Origin: Planctomycetes bacterium UBA7888
Lineage (GTDB): Bacteria > Planctomycetota > UBA1135
Assembly: GCA_002500505.1 (NCBI GenBank)
Contig: DLRM01000036.1
Coordinates: forward strand, 1-6,320
DNA: 6,320 nt
Direction of reading: 5' to 3'
Shown: positions 5,608 to 6,320 of the stretch, in pieces
Numbering within the stretch: position 1 is the stretch's first letter
Layout of the letters: every line of letters begins with the position of its first letter
The notes under the pieces: model-generated
What the model was told of the DNA's origin: nothing
Seen by the model: the letters and a program-made list of their open reading frames with translations, nothing else
The model's database searches: none
Translations under genes and position numbers: made by a program

Positions 5608-6320
5608 ATGAAACGCATTTGTTTCACTCTTTTGACTACCCTTTTCTGCGCAGGGTTAAATGCGCAGAGCTCTGATGCGGCCAAAACGGGCGTGCAACCT
5701 GAATTCGGATTTGTTCTTGATGCCATAGCCATAAATAGCGATGCAGAAGGTACAACAGCAGATTTGCGGATGGCCGAGCTTTCCGTCTCATCACGGATTG
5801 ATCCCCTTGGTCGGGCTTTTGCAATCCTAGAGTTCCCCTCGGCGGAGGAGGTGCACATTCCTGAAGCGGTAATGGTTTTTGATGGCCTTGGCGATGGCTG
5901 GGAAATTCGCGCAGGCCGTTCCTTGCTGGATTTTGGCAAATGGAACACTACGCATATGCATGATTTGCCTACGCCCAATGCTGATCCCGTGCGCACAGCT
6001 CTTTTTGGTGGGGCACTTAGCGGAACAGGCCTAGAGGTTCATCGCTGGTGGGCTCAAGGTGATACCCCGATACGATTTTCATTCGGCGCATGGCCCTCTG
6101 TTGGTGCTCATAGCCATAGTGCTCATGGGCACGAAGAGGAGCATGGCCACGGAGGATCTGGCATTACCTCGGGTGTTGATGGCCCTATGAGTCTCTCTGA
6201 CTGGTCCTTTTCAGGGCGACTGGCATCACAAATGGATTTCGGAGCCAATGGCTGGTGGCAATGGGGGCTTTCTTGCTTTAGCAGCCAGCAGGGCTTAGCG
6301 GGCGAGTGGCACAATGAGGA
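5608..6320 (+). CDS. Outer-membrane beta-barrel protein, zinc-regulated type, 5' part (3' end outside window)
   Basis: The frame is open from the ATG to the right edge, giving 237 full codons. MKRICFTLLTTLFCAGLNA is a signal peptide with likely cleavage after A19. The mature chain goes straight into alternating, amphipathic barrel-like strands (PEFGFVLDAIAI at 31-42, LRMAELSVSSRID at 53-65) with no visible plug domain or TonB box, so a porin-like channel fits better than a TonB receptor. The segment with EAVMVFDGL (87-94), IRAGRSLLDFGKWN (100-113), HMHDLP (116-121) and RTALFGG (129-135) follows the pattern EEAY / KAGRF / HAHAWDF / YRAFLGG that I associate with proteins annotated as zinc-regulated outer-membrane receptors. 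Residues 167-183 form a His-rich loop with six His and three Glu, a plausible extracellular metal-capture loop. With the upstream Cys/His protein this suggests an operon for zinc acquisition. Zinc specificity is inferred; another divalent metal is possible. Confidence 0.83.
   Translation, partial: MKRICFTLLTTLFCAGLNAQSSDAAKTGVQPEFGFVLDAIAINSDAEGTTADLRMAELSVSSRIDPLGRAFAILEFPSAEEVHIPEAVMVFDGLGDGWEIRAGRSLLDFGKWNTTHMHDLPTPNADPVRTALFGGALSGTGLEVHRWWAQGDTPIRFSFGAWPSVGAHSHSAHGHEEEHGHGGSGITSGVDGPMSLSDWSFSGRLASQMDFGANGWWQWGLSCFSSQQGLAGEWHNE

Noticed and set aside
5589..5996. Open frame of 135 codons on the - strand
   Set aside because: It lies antisense to the outer-membrane protein gene, which has a signal peptide, a Shine-Dalgarno and family-like motifs; the antisense product is low-complexity and unlike any family.

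Overview
The window holds five protein genes, two of them cut by its edges. No RNA gene, insertion sequence, CRISPR array or integrase is visible. The mix suggests a Gram-negative, probably marine or aquatic bacterium of the PVC group, with Verrucomicrobiota my best guess: a 42-residue TPR protein, a LamG-purple acid phosphatase-like fusion with a 'SDTQDNP' motif, a kinase-phospholyase fusion, an outer-membrane barrel protein, and few Shine-Dalgarno sequences. This placement is inference from protein style, not from a marker gene.

Left part, + strand. Positions 1-660 are the 3' end of a gene made of exact 126-bp (42-residue) TPR repeats. It ends in the linker that normally precedes a CHAT protease-like domain, but the domain is absent. 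After 71 bp, 732-2594 encodes a 620-residue exported protein: LamG-like domain, Fn3-like purple acid phosphatase N-domain, calcineurin-like metallophosphoesterase domain and a C-terminal PAP-type tail. Its metal site has unusual substitutions.

Centre, - strand. Positions 4991-2658, converging on the phosphoesterase gene, encode a two-domain enzyme: an APH-fold kinase resembling hydroxylysine kinase, fused to a class-III PLP enzyme of the ammonio-phospholyase subfamily (ETNPPL/PHYKPL type). One chain appears able to phosphorylate an amino-alcohol and then remove phosphate and ammonia together to give an aldehyde. This is the most informative gene here.

Right part, + strand. A divergent region (about 4992-5218) carries a good extended -10 promoter whose predicted start falls on or next to the ATG of a small secreted Cys/His protein (5219-5545), implying a leaderless mRNA. 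Two inverted repeats sit at operator-like positions. The small gene is followed by a barrel-type outer-membrane protein with a His-rich loop (5608 to the right edge) that resembles proteins annotated as zinc-regulated outer-membrane proteins. The pair looks like a metal (probably zinc) handling operon.
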